The notes under the pieces: model-generated | Told to the model about the DNA's origin: nothing | What the model saw: only the letters and a program-made list of their open reading frames with translations | Databases searched by the model: none | Translations under genes and position numbers: made by a program | Source of the DNA: Herbiconiux sp. SALV-R1 | GTDB lineage: Bacteria > Actinomycetota > Actinomycetes > Actinomycetales > Microbacteriaceae | Reading direction: 5' to 3' | Length of the DNA: 64,000 bases | NCBI RefSeq assembly: GCF_013113715.1 | Contig: NZ_CP053344.1 | Span: forward strand, 2,852,001 to 2,916,000 | Part shown: positions 25,533-33,506 of the stretch, piece after piece | How positions within the stretch are numbered: position 1 is the first letter of the stretch | Layout of the letters: each line of letters starts with the position of its first letter

Positions 25533-26101
25533 CCGGAGAGCTCGATCGCCGCACCGTCTTGCAGGGTGCGGCTTGGTCAGTGCCCGTCGTGGCACTCGCG
25601 GTCGGCACGCCCCTGGCGGCGGCGTCGGGAGCGAGGGTCACCGTCGACTTCGCCGCGGCGTTCATCGCGCTGCGCACCTCCGACATCGTCACGGGGGTGA
25701 TCGCGATCACCAACACCTCTGGGCAGGCCATCTCAGGCGAGACGCTCTCGATCGTGCTGGCAGCGGAGCCCACGCCGGAAAGCGATGACGTCGACCCGAG
25801 CCAGTCGTTCCTCGTCACACTCCCCACCGCGTCCGAGGCGGAGACGTCGAACGGCGAACTGGGAGACGTCGTCAACGATGACTTCGCCTTCAGCACCAAC
25901 TTCGCCGGATCGAGCCTGAATCTCACCGGGCCACTCACGGTGGGGGCCGGTGGGACTGTGGTCATCGCGCTCTACTTCCGGTGGGCGGCTGTCAACCCTC
26001 GGCGTGCCGCCTTCCTCATCGCGGGAAGCTTCACTATCGGCGGTCAGACGACACCACTCGGTTCGGCACTCCAAGTCACGGTCGAGCCCCCCGTCGAATA
26101 G
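25529..26101 (+). CDS. Tat-exported beta-rich surface protein (family member 2)
   Basis: The 190-residue protein starts at a GTG overlapping the tatA stop by 4 bp. Its signal DRRTVLQGAAWSVPVVALA ending TPLAAAS is the same kind as in members 1 and 3. The mature part is acidic, cysteine-free and beta-rich, with ITNTSGQAISGETLSIVLAAE resembling a DUF11/pilin-like sandwich strand pattern. Translational coupling of a Tat substrate to tatA is unusual and suggests that the TatA protein is made in proportion to this cargo. No catalytic motif is evident. Confidence 0.75.
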   Translation: MTGELDRRTVLQGAAWSVPVVALAVGTPLAAASGARVTVDFAAAFIALRTSDIVTGVIAITNTSGQAISGETLSIVLAAEPTPESDDVDPSQSFLVTLPTASEAETSNGELGDVVNDDFAFSTNFAGSSLNLTGPLTVGAGGTVVIALYFRWAAVNPRRAAFLIAGSFTIGGQTTPLGSALQVTVEPPVE

Positions 26102-26248
26102 CGGGTGACGCGAGGGGTGAAAAAGCACTCTTCTCGTCGATCGTCGATTATGCGGCCGATAGGTTTCTTCTGTCGGACCCGATGACGTCACAAGGTCTCG
26201 ACCGTGTCGCGACCTGACGGAGCACCCACTCCGTGGCGCAGATGCATC

Positions 26249-26294
26249 GCCCCCTCGTCGGCCTGGCCCCAAACAGTCCCGGCGAGGGGGCCTT
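26249..26294 (+). terminator. hairpin terminator downstream of Tat cassette
   Basis: GCCCCCTCG (26249-26257) pairs with CGAGGGGGC (26283-26291), followed by CCTTTC. The loop is 25 nt and T-tract short, so efficiency is uncertain. Confidence 0.55.
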
Positions 26295-26425
26295 TCGCGT
26301 TCCCCGGCCTGCCGCAGGCGTCGCAGCGGCCCCGGCCCACCCCGCGCGCCACGATTCCGACGCGGCCTTCGGCCATGACCGCACACATCTCCGTCGCAGG
26401 GGTGTGCGGTGCAGGCAGCCGGTCG

Positions 26426-26431
26426 TAGGGT
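26426..26431 (+). promoter_or_regulatory. -10 box TAGGGT
   Basis: TAGGGT is 7 nt before ATG 26439 and supports that start over an in-frame upstream ATG at 26409. Confidence 0.4.
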
Positions 26432-26438
26432 CCAGGGC

Positions 26439-26726
26439 ATGGGGGTCGGTAGGCGCAACCGGTACTGGGATCGTGGGTTCACGTCACGAGGCCTAGCGGG
26501 GTCGGCCGTAGTCAATGGGGTCTTGGCTGTGGGGGCCGTGGGGCTGTGGGTGCTCGACCGCGAGGGCCGGTCATGGGGTTGGCTGCTGGCGATAGGGTTC
26601 GCGGTTGTCGCGGCTTACTTCGCGTGGCAGGCGGTACGACTGCGGACGTTCGAGCGGGCCCAGAGCATCCCCGAACCGAACGTGGCGGTGCCGACTAGGC
26701 AGGGGGGCGACTCACATGGCGAGTGA
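26439..26726 (+). CDS. small two-helix membrane protein
   Basis: This 95-residue protein is not recognised. After a basic start (MGVGRRNRYW) it has two membrane helices (AGSAVVNGVLAVGAVGLWVL and WLLAIGFAVVAAYFAWQAV) and a short polar C-terminus. Its end overlaps the next membrane-protein gene by 11 bp, so the two are probably co-translated and may form a complex. Confidence 0.65.
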   Translation: MGVGRRNRYWDRGFTSRGLAGSAVVNGVLAVGAVGLWVLDREGRSWGWLLAIGFAVVAAYFAWQAVRLRTFERAQSIPEPNVAVPTRQGGDSHGE

Positions 26727-27192
26727 CGAATCGAACACGACCAGCCCCACCGGGGCGGTGGCTGAGCGGGTGAGTCCGCGGGCCGCCGGGTGGATAGCCG
26801 TGGGAGTGGCGGTGGTGATCGCGGTGGGCGGGGGCGTGTTGCTGGCGCACCCGCCGTGGAGCATTACGGGGGCGGTGGTGCTGGTGGGGGCGAGCATCCT
26901 GTTGCCGGTGGGGGCGGTGTGGATGCTTCGGCGCTCGTGGAGCGAGCCGTGGCCACCCGATCTCACCCCGTCGGTGCAGAAGCAGCTGAGGTGGCTGCGA
27001 GTAGGTCGGATCGCGAGCGCTGTGATGCTCGTGGGGGTGATCGCATTGGCGATCTACGCGGTTGCGCGGCAGAACTGGTGGCAGCTGGCGTGGGCCGGTG
27101 TCTTGGGTGCCATGGGCCTCAGCAACCTGAGCGTCAATCGCGCGACGCTGCGGCGGCTGCTCGAGAGTCGGGCAGCGACTGACGGCGAGTGA
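26716..27192 (+). CDS. four-helix membrane protein of unknown function
   Basis: The 158-residue protein has helices at about 25-45 (AGWIAVGVAVVIAVGGGVLL), 50-70, 97-117 (IASAVMLVGVIALAIYAVA) and 120-140, with a loop PWPPDLTPSVQKQLRW. I know no named family. ATG 26716 is inside the preceding gene's last codons and is preceded by AGGGGGGCGA. The pair likely forms a small operon without clear link to the Tat cassette. Confidence 0.65.
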   Translation: MASDESNTTSPTGAVAERVSPRAAGWIAVGVAVVIAVGGGVLLAHPPWSITGAVVLVGASILLPVGAVWMLRRSWSEPWPPDLTPSVQKQLRWLRVGRIASAVMLVGVIALAIYAVARQNWWQLAWAGVLGAMGLSNLSVNRATLRRLLESRAATDGE

Positions 27193-27201
27193 GTGCGAGT
27201 G

Positions 27202-27759
27202 CTATTCCGTGCAGGACCAGCCGCGGATGCTGGCACCGCGGCATTCTGGGGCCTCGCCCCAGACGCGGGCGGTGAACTCGTCGGTGGGGTCGGGCTCGGC
27301 GGTCTTGAGGATGGTGATGGTGGGCACCTCGACCTCTCGCGCGCTCGAGGCGAGCTCGGGGCCGGTGAACTCGGCGCCGCGGTCGGAGACCGACACGACG
27401 CGCCAGCCACCGTCGAGCACGTCGTCGACGACGAGGCCGTGGGCGAGGAAGCCCTCCGCCCAGCGCAGTGACATGCGGAGGGGTCCGGAGGACGGGCCGA
27501 GGCCGCCGCCGCTCAGCCGCACCCGGCCGTTGCCGAGGGTGACGCTGACGATGCCCGCGTTCGCATTGACGGCGAAATCGGCTGCGAACGAGAGCGGGCT
27601 GACGATGCCGGGGAGCGGCGGTCGTTGCGGGTCGGGTACGCGGGCGACGACGCGGGACATCCAGGAGGCGGCGTCGCGCATCCGGTGCTCTTCTGTCGTG
27701 GGAGGCTCGAAGTCGTCGGGCTCGTCCGAAGGTGCTTGCGGGCCTGAGGGCTGGGTCAT
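27202..27759 (-). CDS. hypothetical cytoplasmic protein
   Basis: The 185-residue protein has no membrane segment. A Pro/Glu-rich start leads to MRDAASWMSRVVARVPDP and a beta-rich core (GIVSVTLGNGRVRLSGGG, WRVVSVSDRGAEF), ending in SIRGWSCTE. ATG 27759 has GGAG 7 nt upstream. It is convergent with the membrane pair, leaving 9 bp. Codon bias indicates a real gene; function unknown. Confidence 0.6.
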   Translation of the reverse strand: MTQPSGPQAPSDEPDDFEPPTTEEHRMRDAASWMSRVVARVPDPQRPPLPGIVSPLSFAADFAVNANAGIVSVTLGNGRVRLSGGGLGPSSGPLRMSLRWAEGFLAHGLVVDDVLDGGWRVVSVSDRGAEFTGPELASSAREVEVPTITILKTAEPDPTDEFTARVWGEAPECRGASIRGWSCTE

Positions 27760-28013
27760 CGGTTCGTCTCCGTATCGGCCAGCGGTTGTCGAAAGTACGT
27801 CTCACTACTCGACACGTGCACAATAGGTACACGGGAATCGCTGGGCGTTCACCCAGCATGCACTTAATTCACCCGGTGCCACAGCGATATCCAGACTGTC
27901 GCTGGAATCGGTCGGCATTCTCGCAGCGATCGGACGTTTTGCGGATAATCGCGGCGTCTGAGAGGGGCCAGACGAAGCGTATCGTTGACACCACGATTTT
28001 CATGAGGTGATAC

Positions 28014-28328
28014 GTGACAGACGACGCTCACATTCCCCGGCTCGGTGCCACCGCCGCGCGGGTACTGCTCGACGCGGTCATCTCGCAGAGCAGCGGTCAG
28101 TCGATGGAGGCCAACATCTCGGCGATGGCCGTTGCGCTCGAGGCGCTGACGCAGGGTGCCGGGGGTGACGGCAGCGGCGCCGAACAGCCCGAGGCGAGCG
28201 ATGTGGTGGGCGCGGCGGTGGTGTGCATCTCGTGGCTCGCGGCGCACCTCGCGGCGGAGAAGGAGGTCGACCTCGAAGACGTCGTGGCCGACCTGCGGGG
28301 GTTCATCGAGGACGTGTCGGAGAGGTAG
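28014..28328 (+). CDS. hypothetical small helical protein
   Basis: The 104-residue protein is mostly helical: TAARVLLDAVISQS, MEANISAMAVALEALT, GAAVVCISWLAAHLAAEKE, LEDVVADLRGFIEDV. It has no membrane span or known motif. GTG 28014 follows AGGTGA at 4 nt. The gene's 3' end overlaps the convergent membrane-protein gene by 26 bp. Confidence 0.6.
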   Translation: MTDDAHIPRLGATAARVLLDAVISQSSGQSMEANISAMAVALEALTQGAGGDGSGAEQPEASDVVGAAVVCISWLAAHLAAEKEVDLEDVVADLRGFIEDVSER

Positions 28329-28707
28329 GTGCCGCGCTTCGGCGGGGGCCGATCTTGACGAAGATGACGTAGAAGATGGTCCAGAGCACGAGGCCCGCAG
28401 CCAAGAACGTCGCGATGACGGCGAGGTAGCCCCACACGGTGTCGAGCGGGAACCATCCGCTGAGCAGCAGCGCCGGCAGCACGGTCACCACCATGATTCC
28501 GAAGTGCACCAGGGTCTGCGTACGCAGGCTCCACCGCTCGACCTGATAGACGACGGATGCGCCGGCCGTTGCCGCGACGATCACCCCGACGGCGAGGGTC
28601 GCCCGCCCGTCTTCGTGCTCGCCCTGGGCGAGGAGTGCGATGCCGATGGCCGTCATGATGACGAGGGGGATGCCGGCCAGCAACGTCGCTTTGATGGGCA
28701 GCCTCAT
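28303..28707 (-). CDS. DUF3021-like four-helix membrane protein
   Basis: The 134-residue protein has four predicted helices (ATLLAGIPLVIMTAIGIALL, ATLAVGVIVAATAGASVVY, LVHFGIMVVTVLPALLLSGW, GYLAVIATFLAAGLVLWTIFYVIF). The LVHFG...TVLPALLL block resembles DUF3021 proteins, small integral membrane proteins of unknown role. The start is supported by TAGGCT 6 nt upstream. Confidence 0.65.
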   Translation of the reverse strand: MRLPIKATLLAGIPLVIMTAIGIALLAQGEHEDGRATLAVGVIVAATAGASVVYQVERWSLRTQTLVHFGIMVVTVLPALLLSGWFPLDTVWGYLAVIATFLAAGLVLWTIFYVIFVKIGPRRSAAPTSPTRPR

Positions 28708-28713
28708 CGGGCC

Positions 28714-28719
28714 AGCCTA
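28714..28719 (-). promoter_or_regulatory. -10 box TAGGCT for DUF3021-like gene
   Basis: TAGGCT lies 6 nt before ATG 28707, with no ribosome site between them, predicting a leaderless mRNA. Confidence 0.5.
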
Positions 28720-28788
28720 CAGACGGTTCTCGGCGCGCCGTCTGGAACGGCGAGGCGGCCAGTTCTTCGGGTGCGACGGGTGGGCCGG

Positions 28789-30510
28789 TCACGCGGGGCG
28801 GAGGAGGTTGCGGGCGAGGACGGCTTGGAGGGAGAGGACTTTGTAGCCCTGGGTGGGGAAGTAGGCGGTGAGGCGGTCGCCGTCGAGGGAGACGATCTGG
28901 CCGGGGCCCCAGGTGGCGTGCACGACGTCGTCGCCGTCGGCGAACGGCGGCGTGGCGACCGTGGTGGGAAAAGCAGCGGATGCGTCGTCGGTCATGCCCG
29001 TGTGCGAATCCGTGCCGCCCGCGCCCCAGCCGCGGTGGGTGCAGACGTCGCAGTTGCCGCAGGGGGTGGTGAGGTCGTCGCCGAAGTAGGAGAGGAGGAA
29101 CTGGCGGCGGCAGCCGCGGGTTTCGGCGTAGCCCTGCATGAGGGAGATGCGGGAAGTGTCGATGCGCTCCTGGCGCTCGCGGGCCGCCGTGACGGCGGCG
29201 AACGCCACCTCCTGGGTGACGGCGGCCGCGAGCACGACTCCCCCACCCTCCTCGGTGAGGTGCCCCGTCTCGACGAGCAGGTTCACGATGTTCTCGACGG
29301 CACGCTCGGGCAGGCCGGTCGCGGCGACGAGCTCAGACACGTTATGAACAGCAGGCCCGCCCGCAACCAACGCCCCCACCACATCCTCGACTCGCTCCTC
29401 CGACACCCGCCCGCCGGCGAAGAACCGCCGCAGCCCGAGGTCTTCTGCCCGATAGTGCAGCGTCGCAAGCGCGGGCCCTCCGTCGCGGCCCGCCCGCCCG
29501 AGCTCTTGGTAGTAGCTGTCGAGCGATTCCGTGACGTCGCCGTGCACGACGAACCGCACATCCGCCTTGTCGATGCCCATGCCGAACGCCGAGGTCGCCA
29601 CCACCACGTCGAGCCCGCCCGCCTGGAACAGCTCGTGCACCTCCGTGCGCTCGCGCGCACCGAGCCCGCCGTGGTAGGCGGCAGCCCGCAGACCGAGGTC
29701 GCCGAGCGCGCGGGCCACCCGCTCGGTGTCGGCCCGCGTCGCGAGGTACACCAGCCCGGGCGGCGTGAGCGCCGCCACCTGCTCAAGCACCGCGCGCTCC
29801 TTCTCATGCTCGCTCTCGTGCCGTTCGACGGCGAGCCGGATGTTCGGCCGATCGAACCCGTGCACGAACACCTCCGGGTCGCGCAGGCCGAGCCGCTCGA
29901 CGATCTCGTCGCGCACGGGCGCCGACCCGGTGGCGGTGAGCGCCAGGATGCGCGGCCCACCCAGCCGGCGGATGACCGACCCCAGACGCAGATACGCCGG
30001 CCGGAAGTCGCGCCCCCACGCCGTGACGCAGTGCGCCTCGTCGACCACGAACAGACTCACCCCGAGATCGCGCAGCCGCTCGACCACCTTGTCGCGCGCC
30101 AGCTGCTCCGGCGCGAGGAAGACGAACTCCGTCGCCCCGTTCGCCACCGACACCCACGCTTCGTCGTTGGCCCGCTTCGAGCGACCAGAGTTCACGGCGA
30201 CGGCCTCGTGCTCGTCGCCAGTGCGGGAACGGATGCTGCGCACCTGATCGACCTGCAACGAGATGAGCGGAGACACGACGACTGTGGGCCCGTCGAGCAG
30301 GTGCCCCGCGAGCTGGTAAATGGCCGACTTGCCGTACCCGGTCGGCATCACGGCGAGCGCGTCATGCCCCTGCACCACGGCCCGCACCGCGATGAGCTGC
30401 CCCGGCCGGAGCGCCTCCCAGCCGAACACGTCGCGTGCCACCGCGGCGATCCGCTCGTCGATCGCCGCCGTGTCGGCGCTGCCGCCGCCGTCACCCCGGG
30501 TCTCCCCCAC
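28789..30510 (-). CDS. recQ: RecQ-family DNA helicase with C-terminal Tudor-like tail
   Basis: The 573-residue protein has superfamily 2 motifs in order: I MPTGYGKSAIYQLAG, Ia VVSPLISLQVDQV, II VVDEAHCVTAWGRDFRP, III LALTATG, V DVVVATSAFGMGIDKADVR, VI YYQELGRAGRDG. The zinc-binding part (CRRQFLLSYFGDD, CGNCDVC) follows. It unwinds DNA 3' to 5' in repair. Unlike E. coli RecQ there is no HRDC domain; the last 55 residues (VVHATWGPGQIVSLDGDRL, AYFPTQGYKVLSL) look like the small Tudor-type tail of UvrD/PcrA, which in that family binds RNA polymerase. GTG 30510 is 6 nt after TACCCT. Confidence 0.92.
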   Translation of the reverse strand: MGETRGDGGGSADTAAIDERIAAVARDVFGWEALRPGQLIAVRAVVQGHDALAVMPTGYGKSAIYQLAGHLLDGPTVVVSPLISLQVDQVRSIRSRTGDEHEAVAVNSGRSKRANDEAWVSVANGATEFVFLAPEQLARDKVVERLRDLGVSLFVVDEAHCVTAWGRDFRPAYLRLGSVIRRLGGPRILALTATGSAPVRDEIVERLGLRDPEVFVHGFDRPNIRLAVERHESEHEKERAVLEQVAALTPPGLVYLATRADTERVARALGDLGLRAAAYHGGLGARERTEVHELFQAGGLDVVVATSAFGMGIDKADVRFVVHGDVTESLDSYYQELGRAGRDGGPALATLHYRAEDLGLRRFFAGGRVSEERVEDVVGALVAGGPAVHNVSELVAATGLPERAVENIVNLLVETGHLTEEGGGVVLAAAVTQEVAFAAVTAARERQERIDTSRISLMQGYAETRGCRRQFLLSYFGDDLTTPCGNCDVCTHRGWGAGGTDSHTGMTDDASAAFPTTVATPPFADGDDVVHATWGPGQIVSLDGDRLTAYFPTQGYKVLSLQAVLARNLLRPA

Positions 30511-30516
30511 GCGCCG

Positions 30517-30522
30517 AGGGTA
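30517..30522 (-). promoter_or_regulatory. -10 box TACCCT for recQ
   Basis: TACCCT stands 6 nt before GTG 30510 and fixes that start; no ribosome site fits in the gap. Confidence 0.5.
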
Positions 30523-30533
30523 CCGCGTGAAGG

Positions 30534-31397
30534 TCAGGCCCCGCGAGCCCGCAATTGGGAGGGGGTGCAGTACCCCAGCGCCTCGAACGCGCGGCGCAGA
30601 TCGGCCGCGTCGGCGAAGCCGCTGTGGTGGGCGACCTGGGTGATGTTGAGCACCCGGAACGCGGGGTTCTTCAGCATCGAGACGGCGAGCTCGGCACGGT
30701 GCCGGCGGATCTCGCGCGACGGCGTCGACCCGATGCTCGAGAAGATGCGCTGCAGCTGCCGCATCGAGATGCTAAGGCTCTGCGCGAGCACCGTCGGCGT
30801 GAGGCTCTGGTCGGTGCGGTAGGCGGCGATCTGCGCCATCGCACGATCGAGCAGCCCGGGTGCGGGCGCGGCGATGCCCCCGGCCCCACGGTTCTCCAGG
30901 AGCAGCGACGCCGTCATCTCCCACAGCAGCTTCTCGAGGAAGTACGCCGACAGTCGCTCGAGCTCGCCCGGCGTCTCCATCACACCGGCGAGGAACTTCT
31001 TGACCGGCCCCAGCACCGCCGAATCGCGGATGATCGTCGACCGCCCCGTATCCGTCACGTACTCGTCGACCGCCAGTTGCGGAACCGTCACCGCGATCGC
31101 TACCGAGCGCTGCGCCGAGAACACCGCGTAGCGGCGGGCGCCGATCAGCACGAGCGCCTCGTCGGCGCGCACCGCGCTCTCCTCCCTCTCCTCGTCGCGC
31201 ACCACGATCGTGGTGTCGAGCGGGAACACGATCTCGATCGAGGTGGGCGTGGTGCGGCAGATCTTGCGCAGCGGCGTACCGCCGGCCGGAATCTCGAGCA
31301 GCGACACCTCGGTGTCGCCGATCTTGATGGTGCCGCGCATCGACGGCCTGGGGAGGTCGGTCACCGCTCTTCTGAGCTGTGAGTCAGTCGTACTCAT
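30534..31397 (-). CDS. AraC-family transcriptional regulator
   Basis: The 287-residue protein has a C-terminal AraC HTH pair: SLTPTVLAQSLSISMRQLQRIFSSIG and FRVLNITQVAHHSGFADAADLRRAFEALGYCTPSQLR. The N-terminal 180 residues resemble the AraC-binding-like (PF14525) sensory domain, with no metabolic clue. ATG 31397 has GGGG upstream. It lies between recQ (24 bp away) and the MauE-thioredoxin gene on the same strand; no target is obvious. Confidence 0.87.
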   Translation of the reverse strand: MSTTDSQLRRAVTDLPRPSMRGTIKIGDTEVSLLEIPAGGTPLRKICRTTPTSIEIVFPLDTTIVVRDEEREESAVRADEALVLIGARRYAVFSAQRSVAIAVTVPQLAVDEYVTDTGRSTIIRDSAVLGPVKKFLAGVMETPGELERLSAYFLEKLLWEMTASLLLENRGAGGIAAPAPGLLDRAMAQIAAYRTDQSLTPTVLAQSLSISMRQLQRIFSSIGSTPSREIRRHRAELAVSMLKNPAFRVLNITQVAHHSGFADAADLRRAFEALGYCTPSQLRARGA

Positions 31398-31504
31398 GAA
31401 TTACCCCGTTCATGAACCCGTGGAACTCTATCGTTCCCTCTGCTGCTGTGCACATGTGGTTTCCGGGGAGCCCCGGGAGCCGACGCCTGGCGTCAATCTG
31501 ATCA

Positions 31505-32623
31505 TCAGGTGGCGATTTCATGGTGTGAAACCGGTAATTCGTCGGTATTGACTCCGATGACACGGCCGATCACCCTCAGCAATTCCCCCACCTCCTCGCT
31601 CCCCTGAGCAGGCCCCGCGGCCACCGTGCGCGCCGGCGTGAGCAGCAGCGCGGCCGGGTAACCGGCGATCTCCCCCGCCCTCATCAGCGACCTGGCCCCG
31701 TAGAAGACCGGCGCTGCGAGGTGCGGGTAGCGGTCGGCGAACACCTGCGGCTCGGCAGAGGTGAGCACCGCGACACCGACGGATGCGCCCACCGCCTCGC
31801 TCCACCCGTCGAGCCGAGCGGCGATCGTCGCGCAGGGGGCACAGTCGGCCGAGAGCAGCACGAGCAGCGTCGGGCGGGCAGCCGCGATCGACGCGAGCTC
31901 CACGGCCCGGCCTCGCGGGTCGGTGACCTCGAGATCGGGTACGGGCCACTCGGCGCCGTCGCGGCCGGGTGCCAGGCCCGCCGACGCCAGACCCGGCGCG
32001 GAGCCCGACGTCGGCCCCAAGCCCGAGCCCGAGCCCGAGCCCGACGAGGCGGTCACCCCCGCCCCGCGGCGCGCCTGCGCCGGGTTCGAGCCTCGGCCAC
32101 CCCGGGCACGCCCCACGACTGCCACCACGGCCACCACCGCGAGCACCAGTGTGGTGGTGCCGAAGAACGCTGCCCACTGCGCGGGCGAGAACACGACGAG
32201 AGCTGGCACGACCGCGCCACCTCCCAACCCCAGCGCTCCCGCCGCGACGACGACGAGCGCACCGTTTCGCGCGAGGGTGGCCCCCGTGACGGGCGCCGCC
32301 GACGCAGCCCCGAAGCAGTTGCAGTGCACCGCCTCGCCGGCGCGGATGACTCGCAGCACGGCCGCCGAGAACACCACGAGCAGCCCGACCGCGCCGACGG
32401 CAGCGGCGACGAACACGAGACCGGGAGCGGCGAGCAGCAGCACCGCGATCGCGCACTCGACGATCGGCACCGCCCACGCACCCCACGCGACGGCACTCCT
32501 CGGCACCCCGAAAGCCACGAGCGCTTCCCTCGTCGCCGCGGGCGAGCGCAGCTTCGCCACGCCGCTCCACGCGAAGGTGACGGCGATCACGAGCGCGAGC
32601 GCGGTGCCGACGGCGGTGGTCAT
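31505..32623 (-). CDS. MauE-like membrane protein fused to a thioredoxin-like domain
   Basis: Residues 1-130 form a four-helix DoxX/MauE bundle with the redox motif VHCNCFGA near residue 100; more helices follow to about 185. A Gly/Ser linker (SSGSGSGSGLGPTSG) leads to a thioredoxin-fold domain (about 230-360) with CAPC in LLSADCAPCATIAARLD. MauE and MauD (a thioredoxin-like protein) jointly form disulfides in exported methylamine dehydrogenase; here both activities are one chain. ATG 32623 follows GGAGAG. The gene lies after a Tat-substrate gene whose product has exactly two mature cysteines, the likely client. Confidence 0.82.
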   Translation of the reverse strand: MTTAVGTALALVIAVTFAWSGVAKLRSPAATREALVAFGVPRSAVAWGAWAVPIVECAIAVLLLAAPGLVFVAAAVGAVGLLVVFSAAVLRVIRAGEAVHCNCFGAASAAPVTGATLARNGALVVVAAGALGLGGGAVVPALVVFSPAQWAAFFGTTTLVLAVVAVVAVVGRARGGRGSNPAQARRGAGVTASSGSGSGSGLGPTSGSAPGLASAGLAPGRDGAEWPVPDLEVTDPRGRAVELASIAAARPTLLVLLSADCAPCATIAARLDGWSEAVGASVGVAVLTSAEPQVFADRYPHLAAPVFYGARSLMRAGEIAGYPAALLLTPARTVAAGPAQGSEEVGELLRVIGRVIGVNTDELPVSHHEIAT

Positions 32624-32680
32624 GGGGGTCTCTCCTGGAGTCGACCGCGGGAGCGGGCACGGTTCGCGGGGCCGGAGACG

Positions 32681-32723
32681 GCCGTGGCCGCCGACGATCA
32701 TGACGATCGCGGGCGGCCACGGC
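32681..32723 (-). terminator. strong hairpin between Tat substrate 3 and MauE fusion
   Basis: GCCGTGGCCGCC (32681-32692) pairs perfectly with GGCGGCCACGGC (32712-32723) around a 19-nt loop. No T-tract follows, so it may be a partial terminator or mRNA 3'-end stabiliser that lets the structural gene be expressed above the maturation gene. Confidence 0.55.
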
Positions 32724-32736
32724 GTTCTGGCGCTGA

Positions 32737-33255
32737 TCAGGTGGTGGAGCAGAGCACCAGGGTCGAGGTGACCGAACCGGCCGGCTTGCCACCCGTGCCG
32801 ACGTAGCCGGTGGGAAGGGTCGCCGTTCCGTTCAGGGTGAACGCGACGGTGATCGACAGCGTGGTGCGGAACGCGATGGTGGCGCCCGCGGGCACGGCCG
32901 AGGTGAGGGTGATGAGACGGCTGGTGCCGCTCAGCACCGCCACGTTCGCGGTGCCGCCCGAGACCGAGAAGACGCCGATGTTGGCGACGCCGGTGCCGTT
33001 GACGAGCACCGTGGTGCCGGCCGGGATGGGCGCCGTGGCGCTGGCCGTCAGCGTGAAGCCGGGGCCGAGCACGCCGAGCGTGCCGCAGGAGCCGTTGAGG
33101 GCGAACGCGCCGATGTCGGTGGTGCCCGACGCCGAAGCGGCAGGAGTCGCCACGGCGAGGGCGATGACGGGAAGCGACCAGGCGGCTCCCTTCATCACGG
33201 TGCGGCGGTCGACGCCGCTCTTCAGGTCGGTGCCGGTGGGCTCGAGTTCAGTCAT
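32737..33255 (-). CDS. Tat-exported beta-rich surface protein (family member 3)
   Basis: The 172-residue protein has the Tat signal DRRTVMKGAAWSLPVIALA ending TPAASAS. The mature part is about 125 residues, nearly without charged residues, with repeated Thr/Val/Gly/Ala strands. It has two cysteines, one near the mature start (LNGSCGTLG) and one four residues from the end (LVLCSTT). ATG 33255 follows AGGGGA. The adjacent MauE-thioredoxin gene suggests that the two cysteines form a terminal-clamping disulfide. Function unknown; a wall or fibre structural role is my inference. Confidence 0.75.
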   Translation of the reverse strand: MTELEPTGTDLKSGVDRRTVMKGAAWSLPVIALAVATPAASASGTTDIGAFALNGSCGTLGVLGPGFTLTASATAPIPAGTTVLVNGTGVANIGVFSVSGGTANVAVLSGTSRLITLTSAVPAGATIAFRTTLSITVAFTLNGTATLPTGYVGTGGKPAGSVTSTLVLCSTT

Positions 33256-33506
33256 GGATTCCCCTGAGATCAAACGGATGTGTCGGGCTGGTCGGCGGTC
33301 GTTCCACCGCCTGGTGCACCAGCCTCACCGCGACCCCGCAGGCACCTGAATGCGAGCCGAGAACCACGTCGTTCTCGTGATGTCATGTGTCGTTAAACCG
33401 AGCATCCGGTGCATCACGGGGAATCACGTTCCCGCCCCAACGCGCCTCCCGCCCTCGCTACGATCGAGTGCGCAGCGATGCGCGACACAGGGGGAATGGA
33501 CACGAG

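Larger units (their letters stand above)
26102..26438. other. 337-bp gap, mostly non-coding
   Basis: ORFs on both strands here lack consistent codon bias or homology. The gap holds the hairpin at 26,249 and the TAGGGT box at 26,426. A minus-strand frame contains CDACGRPGN but has no other support. Confidence 0.4.

Noticed and set aside
28156-30822. 888-codon plus-strand ORF
   Set aside because: It mirrors recQ, whose helicase motifs are unambiguous on the minus strand.
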